From NCBI GenBank assembly GCA_020026435.1, contig JAHHQK010000003.1:62001-126000 (forward strand): 64,000 nt of DNA. Reading direction: 5' to 3'. Below the pieces are notes generated by a model, which was not told where the DNA came from, searched no databases, and saw nothing but the letters and a program-made list of their open reading frames with translations. The translations under genes were made by a program, and so were the position numbers. Shown one piece after another: positions 54,950-64,000 of the stretch (positions within the stretch are counted from its first letter, which is position 1; every line of letters begins with the position of its first letter). This stretch comes from Alistipes sp. (lineage in GTDB: Bacteria; Bacteroidota; Bacteroidia; Bacteroidales; Rikenellaceae).

Positions 54950-55960
54950 ATGATACGTTACTTCGATTACGACAAACCCTTCGACCTGGAGCTGGGCGGT
55001 CGCCTGGATCACCTGCGCATCGCTTACCACACCTACGGGGAACTGAATTCCCGGAGGAATAACGTGGTATGGGTGTGCCACGCCCTGACGGCCGACTCTG
55101 ATGTGGCCGATTGGTGGCCTCATACGGTCGAGAAGGGACGCTTTCTGGATCCCGAACACCATTTCGTGGTCTGCGCCAACATCCTTGGTTCGCACTACGG
55201 CACGACAGGTCCCCTGCACCGGAATCCCGCAACGGGAAAGCCTTACTATGGCTCGTTTCCCGACTTCACGATCCGCGACATGGTGCGTGCCCATATCCTC
55301 CTGGCCGATCACCTGGGGCTGGACCGGATCTCGACCCTGATTGGAAGTTCCGTGGGCGGATTCCAGGCTGTGGAATGGGCGGTGATGCAGCCCGGACGCA
55401 TCGGACGCCTGGCCCTGATCGCCACCGAGGCCAAAGCCTCGCCGTGGACGATCGCCATAGACCAGACGCAGCGCATGGCCATCGAGGCCGACGCCACCTT
55501 TGGCGAGGAGCGCGACGATGCCGGCATGGCGGGTATGGCCGCCGCCCGGGCCATCGGACTCCTGACTTACAGGGGCGGCTCGGGCTACAACCTCACGCAG
55601 CAGGATCGGGAGGAGTTTCCCCGGATTCACCGTGCTTCGACCTACCAGCAGTACCAGGGCGAGAAGCTCTGTCGACGCTACAATGCCTATTCCTACTACG
55701 TGATTCTCAATGCCTTCGATACGCACGATGTGGGTCGCGGCCGCGGCGGAGTGGCGGAGGCCCTCCGCACGATCACGGCGCGGACGCTCGTCGTGGGGAT
55801 CACCTCCGACATGATCTTCACTCCCGATGAGATGCGCGTGATGCAGGAGCGTATTCCCCACAGCATCTACTGCGAGATCTCCTCGGAGTTCGGCCACGAC
55901 GGATTCCTGGTCGAATATGACCGGCTTGATGCGATCATCCAACCTTTTATGAACGAATAA
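54950..55960 (+). CDS. metX: Homoserine O-acetyltransferase MetX
   Basis: The start abuts the metY stop. The 336-residue alpha/beta hydrolase has the nucleophile elbow LIGSSVGGFQAVEWA (S134), a catalytic Asp in VGITSDMIFTPDEM and the catalytic His in FGHDGFLVEYDRL. The segment YHTYGELNSRRNNVVWVCHAL and ANILGSHYGTTGP match MetX-type homoserine acetyltransferases. It transfers acetyl from acetyl-CoA to homoserine. It is slightly shorter than many MetX proteins at the C-terminus. Confidence 0.94.
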   Translation: MIRYFDYDKPFDLELGGRLDHLRIAYHTYGELNSRRNNVVWVCHALTADSDVADWWPHTVEKGRFLDPEHHFVVCANILGSHYGTTGPLHRNPATGKPYYGSFPDFTIRDMVRAHILLADHLGLDRISTLIGSSVGGFQAVEWAVMQPGRIGRLALIATEAKASPWTIAIDQTQRMAIEADATFGEERDDAGMAGMAAARAIGLLTYRGGSGYNLTQQDREEFPRIHRASTYQQYQGEKLCRRYNAYSYYVILNAFDTHDVGRGRGGVAEALRTITARTLVVGITSDMIFTPDEMRVMQERIPHSIYCEISSEFGHDGFLVEYDRLDAIIQPFMNE

Positions 55961-55975
55961 AAACCCGTAAATTGC

Positions 55976-57187
55976 ATGAAAAATATCAAAATCGGACTGT
56001 TCGGCTTCGGCGTGGTCGGACAAGGTATTTACCAGGTGGTGAGCAAGGCCAAGAACGCCCATGCCGAGATCGTCAAGATCTGTGTGCGCAATCCCCGCAA
56101 AGCCCGTAAGATCGAGGTTGACGAGTCGCTCTTCACCTCGGATGTTGACGAGATCCTCTCCAATCCCGAGGTGAACCTCATCGTCGAGGTGATCAACGAT
56201 GCCGAGGCGGCCTACAACATCGTCAAGACGGCTCTTCTGAAGGGTATTCCCGTGGTGTCGGGCAGCAAGACGATGCTGGCCCGCCATCTGCCCGAGTTGA
56301 TCGAGATCCAGAAGCAAAACAACGTGGCCCTGCTGTACGATGCCTCGTCGTGCGGCTCGATTCCCGTGATCCGCAACCTGGAGGAGTACTACGACAATGA
56401 TCTGCTGCTGGAGGTGAAGGGTATTCTGAATGGATCATCGAACTACATCCTCTCGCGCGTGTTCGACCACAAGGAGAACTACGACGACGCCCTGGCCCAG
56501 GCCCAGGCTCTGGGATTTGCCGAGAGCGATCCCTCGTTCGACATCGAGGGCTACGACTCGCTTTTCAAACTGGTGATCATCACGGTCCACGCCCTGGGCA
56601 CCTACGTCTCGCCCGACGACATCTTCACCTACGGCATCTCGACGATCCACGATTCGGACATCCGCTATGCCCGCGAGAAGGGGGTCAAGATCAAGCTGGT
56701 GGCCCAGGTGGTGAAGGTTTCCGATGAGCATTTCACGATGTTCGTGATGCCGGAGTTCGTCTCTCCGTCGAAGTATATTTACAGCGTCGACGACGAGTAC
56801 AACGGTGTGGTGATCCGCGGTGAATGCTACGACCGCCAGTTCATGTTCGGCAAGGGGGCGGGCAGTCTCCCGACGGCCGCCTCGATCCTGAGCGACATCA
56901 TGGCGCGTCAGCACGACTACCGCTACGAGTACAAGAAACTCCGCTTCCTCGAAAAACCGACCTATACGACCGATATCCGTCTGAAGATCTATGTGCGCTT
57001 TGCCGAGACCAACGTCCTGCATATCCTCAACTTCGAGCATATCTGCGAGGAGTACATCAGCGAGGAGAGCAACTATGTGGTGGGCGAGATCATGCTTTCG
57101 GATCTGATCGCCAAGCGTCGTCAGCTGGCCGCCAAGGACATTTTCCTGGCCAATATTCCGATCTTCTTCCTCAATCAGGACAACTGA
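55976..57187 (+). CDS. hom: Homoserine dehydrogenase
   Basis: The 403-residue protein begins with a Rossmann GFGVVGQGI motif and contains VSGSKTMLA, the family stretch VKGILNGSSNYILSRV, and AESDPSFDIEGYDSLFKLVI. It reduces aspartate semialdehyde to homoserine, the substrate of metX just upstream. There is no aspartate kinase domain and no clear ACT domain, so allosteric control may differ from bifunctional ThrA. The gene follows metX by 15 bases and is followed by a terminator; all three enzymes share the attenuator. Confidence 0.93.
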   Translation: MKNIKIGLFGFGVVGQGIYQVVSKAKNAHAEIVKICVRNPRKARKIEVDESLFTSDVDEILSNPEVNLIVEVINDAEAAYNIVKTALLKGIPVVSGSKTMLARHLPELIEIQKQNNVALLYDASSCGSIPVIRNLEEYYDNDLLLEVKGILNGSSNYILSRVFDHKENYDDALAQAQALGFAESDPSFDIEGYDSLFKLVIITVHALGTYVSPDDIFTYGISTIHDSDIRYAREKGVKIKLVAQVVKVSDEHFTMFVMPEFVSPSKYIYSVDDEYNGVVIRGECYDRQFMFGKGAGSLPTAASILSDIMARQHDYRYEYKKLRFLEKPTYTTDIRLKIYVRFAETNVLHILNFEHICEEYISEESNYVVGEIMLSDLIAKRRQLAAKDIFLANIPIFFLNQDN

Positions 57188-57245
57188 TCTTTCGGGGGAG
57201 GCCGTCTCCGATCCGGGACGGCCCTCTGAGAACATATACCTATGA

Positions 57246-57284
57246 AAACGGGGTGAACAACCGAAAAAGTTGTTCACCCCGTTT
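57246..57284 (+). terminator. Intrinsic terminator of the methionine operon
   Basis: AAACGGGGTGAACAAC pairs perfectly (16 bp) with GTTGTTCACCCCGTTT around a 7-base loop. The A/T flanks allow function in both directions, so it may also end the minus-strand gene beyond. Confidence 0.9.
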
Positions 57285-57422
57285 GTAAACAGGGCTTGAT
57301 CCTCTCCCCAATTTCCGGACGATGACCGATCCGGATTGTGTTTACGGACTTCTCAGAAGTTCAAGCCCTTTTTCGGATCGGGACGGATGTCATGTCCGGA
57401 GAGGGCCGATCCTTATGGCGAT

Positions 57423-59870
57423 CTATTGCATTCCGCCACCCATCACACCGCCGCCCTGGTTGCCGCTGCGGTTGCTCTCCACGTCGTCGTTGACAATGGA
57501 GCGGGCGGTCGACTTGACACGTATGTTCTGTTTGCCGAAATTCCAGGTGAGGCGCAGGTTGAACATACGGCTCTGGAAGGAGGCTCGGGTGAGGGAGTAG
57601 TGGGTCGGGGTCTGCTGGATCATCTCATGAGAGACGGTTCCGGTGAAGGGGTTGTAGACCATGAAGTTTATCTCGAACTTCTGTTTGAACAGACGCTGGC
57701 GCAGGCCCATGTAGTACCACACCATGGATTGCGAGTGGCCGTTGAGCATACCCCGGCCTGAGAAGTAGGTCTCGCCGCCCATGAAACGGGCCTCCTTCCA
57801 CAGGGCGAAGTCCACGTTGAAATTCTGGTTGAAGGCGAAGAAGGAATTCGAGAGATTCATTGGCCGCAGTTCATATTTGGTATAGTCGCCGTTGGCACTC
57901 AGTGATACGCCCAGCTTCAGGGACGGTCGCCACGAAAGAGCCGTCGAAAAGCCCACGGAGCGGCTTCTTACGTCGTTGCTGTAGGTGTTGTGCTTCACAC
58001 CGTCGGGACCGGTCAGGGCGTAGTCCGAAGTGGAGTTGTTCGAGATGAAGGAGTGCAGGTCGAGCATCAGACTCCACTTGGGGGAGAAATGGCTGTACTT
58101 GAGCGTGAGGTTGTGCTTGATGGCCGCCTCCAAAGCGGGGTTTCCGTAGCGGTCCTCCGTCGGGGAGACGATCACCACGGCGGGCGACAGCTGCTCGATA
58201 CCCGGACGGTTCAACCGCTGGGTGTAGCTCAGCGAGAGGATGTGCGAACCCTTAGGCATGTATGTGAGACTGACATAGGGGACCACGTTGAACTGCCGGT
58301 TCTCGAACGAGTAACGCTCGTGATCCTGATCCTCGGCTTCGGCGTCGTTCCAGGTGCGTTCCATGCGTGCGCCGAGTCGTCCCGACAGTTTGGGAAGCGT
58401 GAATCCGTAGCCGGCGTAAAGTGCCATGATGTGCTGGTGGTAGTCCAGATCCGAGAATGAGGAGTTGCTCCACGAACCCTCGGCGTCGGGACGTTGGAGG
58501 GCCGTCATGGGGGAGGTGTTGTGGCGGTAGATGTGCTTCATGCCCACCTCGAGCTTGTGGATCTTGGTCAGCGGGTTGACATAGTCGGCCTGGAAGGTGT
58601 TGCTCAAGGTGCGGCCTTCGCTCCACTGGTGGAGCTGGTGGGTCAGATCCCCGGAGTAGATGTGGAGGTTGTCGCTCTCCTTAGGCGAGATCTCCAGCTC
58701 GTCGGAGAAGGTCAGCGTGTGACCCTCACGGCCGAATTTATGCTCGTAGTTGAGCGAGACGCTTCCGCCCGTATGTTTGTTCAGTGCGTCGAGGCTTTGG
58801 ATAAACTGGCTCGTCGGTTTGAGGTCCTTGTCGGCTATCGTGTAGTCGCTGTCACCCGTATTGGTATATCGGCCTGCCCAAAACCAGGCGTTGAGCGTCA
58901 GCAGATTGAGCGTGTCGGGCTGGAAGCTCATGTTGAGCGAGGCACCTCCGCCCCTAAAGGTGTTCTTCATGTTGCCTTCGGAGGTGTTGTAGGGATTTTG
59001 AGCCTGGTAGGTCTCCTGGCGGGAGAGGGTGGTCATCGAGTTGCTGCCGTCGTAGAACCAGCCGTTGAGGCCCATGGCGAATTTACCCTTCTGGAGCGAG
59101 AACTGACCGCTGTTATTATACATGGTGGGCTCTTTCGAGAAGCCGAATCCTGCCGCGAGGCTGCCGTTGTAGCCGAATTCGTGGTGCTTGCGGACAGTGA
59201 TCAGGTTGATGATGCCGCCTTCGCCCTCGGCGTCGTATTTCATCGAGGGGTTGGTGATTACCTCGATGCGGCTGATCTGGTCGGCGGGCATCGAGCGGAT
59301 GATCTCCTTGAGGTTGTTGCTGAAGGCGGCCGAGGATTGGCCGTTGAGCAGTACCTTATAATTGCTTTGGCCGTTGAGCAGGATATTGCCGTCGCCGTCG
59401 ATCGAGAGCTGGGGTACCTTGCGGATCACATCTTCGAGGGTCGAGCCCGAGGCTTGGGGATCGTCCTCGACCGAGTAGGAGAGTTTCTCGGCATCGCTCA
59501 CCACGATCGGCCTTTGGGCCTTGATCTCCACACCCTCCATGGCGATGCCCTGCGACAGGGCTATATCGTTGAGTTGCAATCCTTCACGCGGGATGGTCGT
59601 CTCGCGTACCAAAGGCGAGTAGCCGACCATCGAAACCGACAGTGTATAGACTCCTTCGCGAGGAAGATCCATCGAGAAACATCCGTCGGCAGCGGCTGCC
59701 ACGGCATTGACGGGCTTCTGGTTGAGGAGTATGGCTACGGTGGCATAGCCTACAGCGGATTTGGTGGTGGCGTCGATGATTCGTCCGCTGATCTTGATAC
59801 CTTGCGCCGCGTAGGCAAGCTGCCATGCAGAAAGGAGCATCACAAGAAATAGGGTCGATAGTTTTCTCAT
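57423..59870 (-). CDS. Outer-membrane beta-barrel receptor with carboxypeptidase-like domain
   Basis: The 815-residue protein has a signal peptide (FLVMLLSAWQLAYAAQ), a CarboxypepD-regulatory-like beta-sandwich (about 24-115), a plug-like domain (about 120-230; KLSYSVEDDPQASGSTLEDV, KVPQLSIDGDGNILLNGQSN, then NPSMKYDAEGEGGIINLIT) and a large barrel of the OMP_b-brl_3 type. These proteins are TonB-dependent-receptor relatives common in Bacteroidota, often for peptides or other small cargo. The substrate is unknown. It is divergent from another barrel gene. Confidence 0.88.
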   Translation of the reverse strand: MRKLSTLFLVMLLSAWQLAYAAQGIKISGRIIDATTKSAVGYATVAILLNQKPVNAVAAAADGCFSMDLPREGVYTLSVSMVGYSPLVRETTIPREGLQLNDIALSQGIAMEGVEIKAQRPIVVSDAEKLSYSVEDDPQASGSTLEDVIRKVPQLSIDGDGNILLNGQSNYKVLLNGQSSAAFSNNLKEIIRSMPADQISRIEVITNPSMKYDAEGEGGIINLITVRKHHEFGYNGSLAAGFGFSKEPTMYNNSGQFSLQKGKFAMGLNGWFYDGSNSMTTLSRQETYQAQNPYNTSEGNMKNTFRGGGASLNMSFQPDTLNLLTLNAWFWAGRYTNTGDSDYTIADKDLKPTSQFIQSLDALNKHTGGSVSLNYEHKFGREGHTLTFSDELEISPKESDNLHIYSGDLTHQLHQWSEGRTLSNTFQADYVNPLTKIHKLEVGMKHIYRHNTSPMTALQRPDAEGSWSNSSFSDLDYHQHIMALYAGYGFTLPKLSGRLGARMERTWNDAEAEDQDHERYSFENRQFNVVPYVSLTYMPKGSHILSLSYTQRLNRPGIEQLSPAVVIVSPTEDRYGNPALEAAIKHNLTLKYSHFSPKWSLMLDLHSFISNNSTSDYALTGPDGVKHNTYSNDVRSRSVGFSTALSWRPSLKLGVSLSANGDYTKYELRPMNLSNSFFAFNQNFNVDFALWKEARFMGGETYFSGRGMLNGHSQSMVWYYMGLRQRLFKQKFEINFMVYNPFTGTVSHEMIQQTPTHYSLTRASFQSRMFNLRLTWNFGKQNIRVKSTARSIVNDDVESNRSGNQGGGVMGGGMQ

Positions 59871-60161
59871 TGCTTTACTTTTGTTTGTCGTTTAAAGTAT
59901 TTGTTGTGAGAAAAGTAGTTTCTGTTTTTCGAGGGGACAAATTAGTGAAAATTTTGGAATCTCCGTCAAATTTCCCCCTGAAAATCTCCATAAACTCTCT
60001 TCTTTTGGGACTTTTGTACCGATGGCCCGTCGGCATAAAAGATTTTGGAACTATTATCCGATGGCAATATAGAAAAAAAAATGATAGTGTGTATCGCAAA
60101 GTAGCTGTTTTTTAATCCTCTTGAATTTCTTGTATATGTGGGGGGAAATGCAAAAAAATCC
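59871..60161. other. Divergent intergenic region between two barrel genes
   Basis: AT-rich sequence that should hold the promoter of the minus-strand receptor; I find no full consensus for it. The plus-strand promoter core begins directly after, at 60162. No RNA gene or repeat was recognised. Confidence 0.4.
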
Positions 60162-60169
60162 TATCTTTG
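60162..60169 (+). promoter_or_regulatory. Promoter -7 element of the second barrel gene
   Basis: TATCTTTG matches the consensus but the -33 part is missing. The leader to the ATG at 60323 would be about 150 bases, with no gene in it. Confidence 0.45.
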
Positions 60170-60322
60170 TATAGGTGGGAGCAGCTTGAGGCAGGAAATG
60201 GATGTTTCGGAACATTCGTACTTTAATAAATATATAAGGGCCTTGCTTCGGATGATTCTTGCTGATACAACGCTGTCCCGGGTCGGGAGTCCAGGGAAGA
60301 CTGCGAACTTTAATAGAAATTT

Positions 60323-62740
60323 ATGCCTAAAATATGTTTTGTACTGGCCGTTTTGTGGCTGATGATCGGACGGGTGGAGGCTCAACCTTCGGTGGAGACG
60401 TTCCATCCATACGGTGAGGACGAAGAGGAGGAACGTGTGCTGCGTCCCGATTCGCTGTTGTTTTTCCGCGCCATACAGTCGGCCGAGGATCTCTACGGAC
60501 GCATCACGGCCTTTGCAATGCCTGCGGTGGGTGTGCCGCGCCGTGGAGTCCGCTTCTACGAGGAGCGTGCGCGGGTCGATGGTGCCGAGATTCCCTACCG
60601 CTACTTCACGACCCTCAGACAGATGGGTGCCGAGGAATACACCCGCCCCGGACTGGGGATGATGGAAGGCGAGATCGGCGGTCGGGGCGGAGTGAGGATC
60701 TTCGACTTCGACACGGGGGAATCCCTGTTGCCGTATTATGCCGGGGTGAATTATGCGGATCGGGGCTATCGGGTGCGCGGCCGTATGGCTGTGTCCCGCA
60801 CCTGGAGGCGGGGTTGGCATCTGTCGGCCGCGGTTGACGGGCGCACGGGACGCGATGCCCGCATACGGGGTGTCTTTACCAATGCCCTGACGGGCGGATT
60901 CCGCCTGAGCCGGCATTTCGACGAGGATAACGAATTGGCCCTGCTTGTGGTCCTGCCCTGGAGTCAGAGGGGCGGCCGCTCGGTGTCGACCGGGGAGGCT
61001 TTTTCGCTGACGGGAGACCGCTATTACAATCCCGCGTGGGGCTTTCAGAACGGCAGGATCCGCAATGCTCGGGTGCGGCGCGAGATGATCCCCGTGGGGG
61101 TGCTGTCGTGGCGGCGTCCGGTTTCGCGGTCGACCGACCTGGAGACCTTCGCGGCCCTCGAAGCGGGTGTCGGACGGCAGAGCGGCCTGGGGTGGTACGA
61201 TGCCCGCACGCCCCTGCCGGACAACTACCGCTATATGCCTTCCTATGTGGGTGACCGGGCCACGGAGCTGGCCTGGCGCAATGCCGATCCCCGTTTCACG
61301 CAGATCGACTGGGACGAGCTGATCGCCCGCAACCGCATGAAGGACGGTCAGGCCGTCTATACGCTTGAGGATCGGGTCGAACGCCTCACCAGTATGCAGG
61401 CGGGTGTGATACTCCAAACGCGCATCGACGACCATACGTTGCTGGCCTATGGTGTGCGGGGACGCTATACCCGTTCGCGCCGCTATCGCGAGATGCGTGA
61501 TCTGCTGGGGGCCCGCTACATCGTGGACATTGACCAATACCTTGTCGACGACGACACCTACGGCAATATGCTCCAAAACGATCTGCGCCATCCCGATCGC
61601 AGGATCTTCCGGGGTGACCGGTTCGGGTATGACTATGCGCTGGTGGGGCGCAGCCTGTCGGCGGTGCTGCGGGCGGAGTACCACACCGACCTTCTGAGGG
61701 GTGAGGCCGCTCTGGAGGTGGGCGCGGAGTCGGTTTTCCGTCGGGGATTCTTCGAGAAGGAACTCTTCTCCGGTGAAAATTCCCTGGGGCGTTCTCGTGT
61801 GATGCGCTTTACACCCTATACGCTTAAAATCCTGGGCGGATACTCCTTCTCGCCGTCGTCCTACCTGCAAGCCGTCTTTACGGCCGCGGCGGAGACTCCC
61901 TCGGAGGATGATTTGTTCGTGCAGCCGCTCTACAACAACCGCACGGTGGATGATCCCCGTCCGCAGCGGATCTTCAGCGGAGAGGTGGGCTGGCGTTTTC
62001 GACGCCCGGTGCTGGATTTGCAGGTCACGGGATTCTATACCGCACGGTTTGACGATTGTGCCACGATGCGCTATTTCGACGACACGTCGTTGACGTATGC
62101 CGACCTGGTGCTTTCGTCGGTCGATTATTCGGAGTGGGGTGTGGAGCTGGCGGCTCAGGTGAGGCTCTCGCGCCGCTGGCAGATTGATGTGGCGGTGACG
62201 GGCGGACGCTATCTCTATGCGGACGACGCCCGTGTGGAGGTGCTTTCCGATACGGATAACCGCGTGCTGGATCGCTCGAAGGCCTGTTTGAAGAATTACC
62301 ATCGGGGAAATATCCCTCAGGTGGCCGGATGTGCCGGGGTGGGCTATTGGGGCCATCGCGGATGGGGATTCCGCCTCTCGGCGGGATATGCCGCAGGACG
62401 CTACGGGGAGGTGTCGGCCCTGAGGCGCACGATGCGCGTGGTGCGGCAGGCCGATGTGACCGAGGAGGCGGCCCGCGAGATGACCCGCCAGCAGAGGATC
62501 GACGATGTCTTCACGCTGGATGCCTCCCTCTCGAAGACTTTCTTTTTCGGGCACTCGCGGATGACGGCCTTTGTCTCCGTGCGCAACCTCACGGGATGCT
62601 GTGTACCCTATGCCGTCTATGAATCCTCGCGTCTGATCAGCCATCGGGTCGGCGATCGGCATTTCCGTTCGCCTCAACCCGACCGCATGACCTATTCCTC
62701 ACCGCGTTCGTGCTTTGTGTCGGTGTCGTATCGCTTCTGA
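60323..62740 (+). CDS. TonB-receptor-like outer-membrane barrel with reduced plug
   Basis: The 805-residue protein has a signal peptide (MPKICFVLAVLWLMIGRVEAQ), an acidic stretch (EDEEEERVL), a short region that only partly resembles a receptor plug (VRFYEERARVDGAEIPYRYF, residues about 75-95) and then a large barrel with TYR/TRP-rich strands ending in SVSYRF. The phrase YYNPAWGFQNGRIRNARVRR is typical of Bacteroidota TonB receptors. The normal carboxypeptidase-like domain and the plug end motif are absent, so transport could be altered. Substrate unknown; the gene is probably monocistronic. Confidence 0.7.
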   Translation: MPKICFVLAVLWLMIGRVEAQPSVETFHPYGEDEEEERVLRPDSLLFFRAIQSAEDLYGRITAFAMPAVGVPRRGVRFYEERARVDGAEIPYRYFTTLRQMGAEEYTRPGLGMMEGEIGGRGGVRIFDFDTGESLLPYYAGVNYADRGYRVRGRMAVSRTWRRGWHLSAAVDGRTGRDARIRGVFTNALTGGFRLSRHFDEDNELALLVVLPWSQRGGRSVSTGEAFSLTGDRYYNPAWGFQNGRIRNARVRREMIPVGVLSWRRPVSRSTDLETFAALEAGVGRQSGLGWYDARTPLPDNYRYMPSYVGDRATELAWRNADPRFTQIDWDELIARNRMKDGQAVYTLEDRVERLTSMQAGVILQTRIDDHTLLAYGVRGRYTRSRRYREMRDLLGARYIVDIDQYLVDDDTYGNMLQNDLRHPDRRIFRGDRFGYDYALVGRSLSAVLRAEYHTDLLRGEAALEVGAESVFRRGFFEKELFSGENSLGRSRVMRFTPYTLKILGGYSFSPSSYLQAVFTAAAETPSEDDLFVQPLYNNRTVDDPRPQRIFSGEVGWRFRRPVLDLQVTGFYTARFDDCATMRYFDDTSLTYADLVLSSVDYSEWGVELAAQVRLSRRWQIDVAVTGGRYLYADDARVEVLSDTDNRVLDRSKACLKNYHRGNIPQVAGCAGVGYWGHRGWGFRLSAGYAAGRYGEVSALRRTMRVVRQADVTEEAAREMTRQQRIDDVFTLDASLSKTFFFGHSRMTAFVSVRNLTGCCVPYAVYESSRLISHRVGDRHFRSPQPDRMTYSSPRSCFVSVSYRF

Positions 62741-62781
62741 AAAAAGGACGGGGTCGGTATCTGCTTGGAGTAAAGACGGAG

Positions 62782-63540
62782 TCAGCGTCTGCGGGTGAAG
62801 ATCTTCGAGGGGTAGCAGACGTCCGAGAGGAAAAGCCCCTGGGCGGGTGCGCCTCCGCTCGACCGCGAGAGATCCTTCGAGGCAATGATCTCGCGGAAAT
62901 CCTCGGGGGTGTAGCGTCCGCGTCCCACGTCGACGAGTGTGCCCACGATGGCGCGGACCATGTTGCGCAGGAAGCGGTCGGCACGGATCGTGAAGCGCAG
63001 GACTCCGTCGGGCTGAAGATCCCAGCGGGCTGTGATGATGTGGCAGATGTTGGTCTTGTTGTTGGAGTTGAGCTTGGCGAAGGAGGTGAAGTCGTCGAAT
63101 TCCAAAAGGAAAGCCGCCGCACGGTTCATTCTTTCGAGATCCAGATCGACGTAATACTGCCAAGTGCTTTCGCGGTTGAAGGGATTCTTCTCAGGCTCGA
63201 CAAAGTAGTGGTATTCCCTTTCGCGGGCGTCGAAACGGGCGTGGGCCTCGTCCGAAACCGCGCTGAGAGAGTCGATCGTGATGTCGGGAGGAAGTATGCG
63301 GTTGAGTTTGTAGCGCACCTGCTCGGGATCGGCCAAAGGGGCCGGGGTATCGAAATGAGCCACATAGTAGGAGGCATGGACACCCGTGTCGGTGCGGCCG
63401 GCTCCCGTGATGAGTGTCTCGGTGCGCAGAAGCGTTGAGAGTGCCCGTTCGATGGTCTGTTGTACGGAGGGTTGGTCGTTCTGTCGCTGCCAGCCGCAGT
63501 AGGCGGCGCCGTTGTATCTTAATTCCAAAAAATAGCGCAT
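62782..63540 (-). CDS. truA: tRNA pseudouridine synthase A
   Basis: The start at 63540 gives 252 residues; a longer frame to 63939 has no TruA-like sequence. The protein opens with MRYFLELRYNGAAYCGWQRQ and has the catalytic Asp (D51) in GAGRTDTGVHA, then the family end FLRNMVRAIVGTLVDVGRGR. TruA converts U38-U40 of tRNA anticodon arms to pseudouridine. It is the third tRNA-modifying enzyme in this window after mtaB and miaB. It converges on the barrel gene with a 41-base gap. Confidence 0.96.
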   Translation of the reverse strand: MRYFLELRYNGAAYCGWQRQNDQPSVQQTIERALSTLLRTETLITGAGRTDTGVHASYYVAHFDTPAPLADPEQVRYKLNRILPPDITIDSLSAVSDEAHARFDAREREYHYFVEPEKNPFNRESTWQYYVDLDLERMNRAAAFLLEFDDFTSFAKLNSNNKTNICHIITARWDLQPDGVLRFTIRADRFLRNMVRAIVGTLVDVGRGRYTPEDFREIIASKDLSRSSGGAPAQGLFLSDVCYPSKIFTRRR

Positions 63541-63862
63541 CGTTGCATGGTGATTTTCGGCAAAGATATTAAAAGACGGCCGCAGTGGCAAGCCGTCGAC
63601 CGTCTTTTTCCCGAAAACCGCTTTTCGGGGCGAAGGATCCCCCGAAGAGAGCATATCGGGTGGACATCGGAACTCGGGCGGAAGAGAGGATCGGGGAGGT
63701 GCGGCTCTGTCTGCAGACTCGGGACGAAGAACCGAAGAGCGGATACGGCCTGCCGACGGTCTTCGGCGGCGTGAGGTGAGGAAGGATGACCCGAAAGTGC
63801 AATATTTTAAATTCAGGTGACGTTTTGAGCGTGACGGTGCGGGAAAATCCCCGCGAAATTCG

Positions 63863-63870
63863 TATCTTTG
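63863..63870 (+). promoter_or_regulatory. Promoter -7 element of dapB
   Basis: TATCTTTG lies 87 bases before the dapB ATG. No properly spaced -33 element is visible. Confidence 0.45.
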
Positions 63871-63956
63871 CCGAATATGGCCGCCGTCAAGGCCCGACCC
63901 TCTGGGGACGGAATCCGGCGGGTAGTGAAAACAAATCAAAAAAGAAGAATGAAGCT

Positions 63957-64000
63957 ATGAAAGCAGCAATCGTAGGATATGGAAAAATGGGCCGCGAGAT
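63957..64000 (+). CDS. dapB: 4-hydroxy-tetrahydrodipicolinate reductase, 5' end only
   Basis: The last 44 bases encode MKAAIVGYGKMGRE, the Rossmann start typical of DapB in Bacteroidota (lysine and diaminopimelate synthesis from aspartate semialdehyde). An ATG at 63949 is out because its frame stops after two further codons. The gene continues beyond the window, so only the N-terminal nucleotide-binding motif supports the call. Confidence 0.7.
   Translation, partial: MKAAIVGYGKMGRE

Noticed and set aside
53954..56317. A 787-codon open frame on the minus strand
   Set aside because: It is antisense to metY, metX and hom, all of which have clear family motifs.
60161..62677. An 838-codon open frame on the minus strand
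   Set aside because: Antisense to the barrel gene 60323-62740; composition is rich in Arg, His and Pro with no domain or signal peptide.
1..64000. CRISPR arrays, complete insertion sequences or rRNA genes
   Set aside because: No regularly spaced direct repeats, terminal inverted repeats around a transposase, or rRNA sequences were seen; only an integrase stump suggests mobile DNA.

Overview
The window looks like a chromosome segment from a GC-rich member of the Bacteroidales, most likely Alistipes or another Rikenellaceae. The evidence is the TAnnTTTG-type promoter cores (often with TTTG or TTG 19-20 bases upstream) in front of many genes, few strong Shine-Dalgarno sites, fimbrillin-type (type V) pili, TonB-dependent outer-membrane proteins and lipoproteins whose Cys is followed by acidic residues. 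The genus is an inference from gene content.

Layout. 1-7971 is a minus-strand block: mtaB, then a GH53 galactanase lipoprotein, a kinase-less 4-helix-bundle/HAMP sensor, TrkH, a SPOR protein, NfeD and flotillin-like FloA. A gene-poor kilobase follows. 9034-13696 is a tight plus-strand operon: metal ABC permease, LptF/LptG-type permease, ribBA and fmt. 13790-18500 is a patchy region with an integrase remnant, a small secreted protein, a CNNM/CorC protein, a MATE exporter with a frameshifted tail, and decayed gene pieces on the 3' side of a tRNA-Lys(CTT). 18598-25300 holds a catalytically dead GH2-like protein, an HsdR-N-like nuclease, a LytS/LytTR two-component pair, an acyl-CoA ligase and plsY. 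25373-29694 carries a YitT-family protein, miaB and a DEAD-box helicase. 29773-33153 pairs a nucleoside-hydrolase-like protein with a TonB receptor. 33569-45106 is a seven-gene type V pilus locus. 45444-53407 has a class I aldolase, an AraC regulator and a divergent three-gene RND efflux operon. 53462-57284 is a methionine operon (metY-like, metX, hom). The right end has two divergently placed outer-membrane barrel proteins, truA and the first bases of dapB.

The most interesting element is at 53462-53632, upstream of the methionine operon. A promoter core is followed by a 24-codon open frame with seven Met codons, including three in a row, and then by a strong intrinsic terminator. Two further pairings, a 6-bp protector and a 7-bp antiterminator, are mutually exclusive in the pattern expected for ribosome-mediated attenuation. 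This predicts that the operon is switched on when ribosomes stall for lack of methionyl-tRNA. I read it as a candidate methionine leader-peptide attenuator, which is not among the usual methionine controls (MetJ, SAM riboswitches, Met T-boxes).

Other points of note are three likely one-base frameshifts in homopolymers (MATE G9 tract, fimbrillin C6 tract, decayed gene C4 tract), a GH2 homologue whose acid/base Glu aligns with His, and a possible old integration scar beside tRNA-Lys. All calls rest on reading the sequence; no database search was run.
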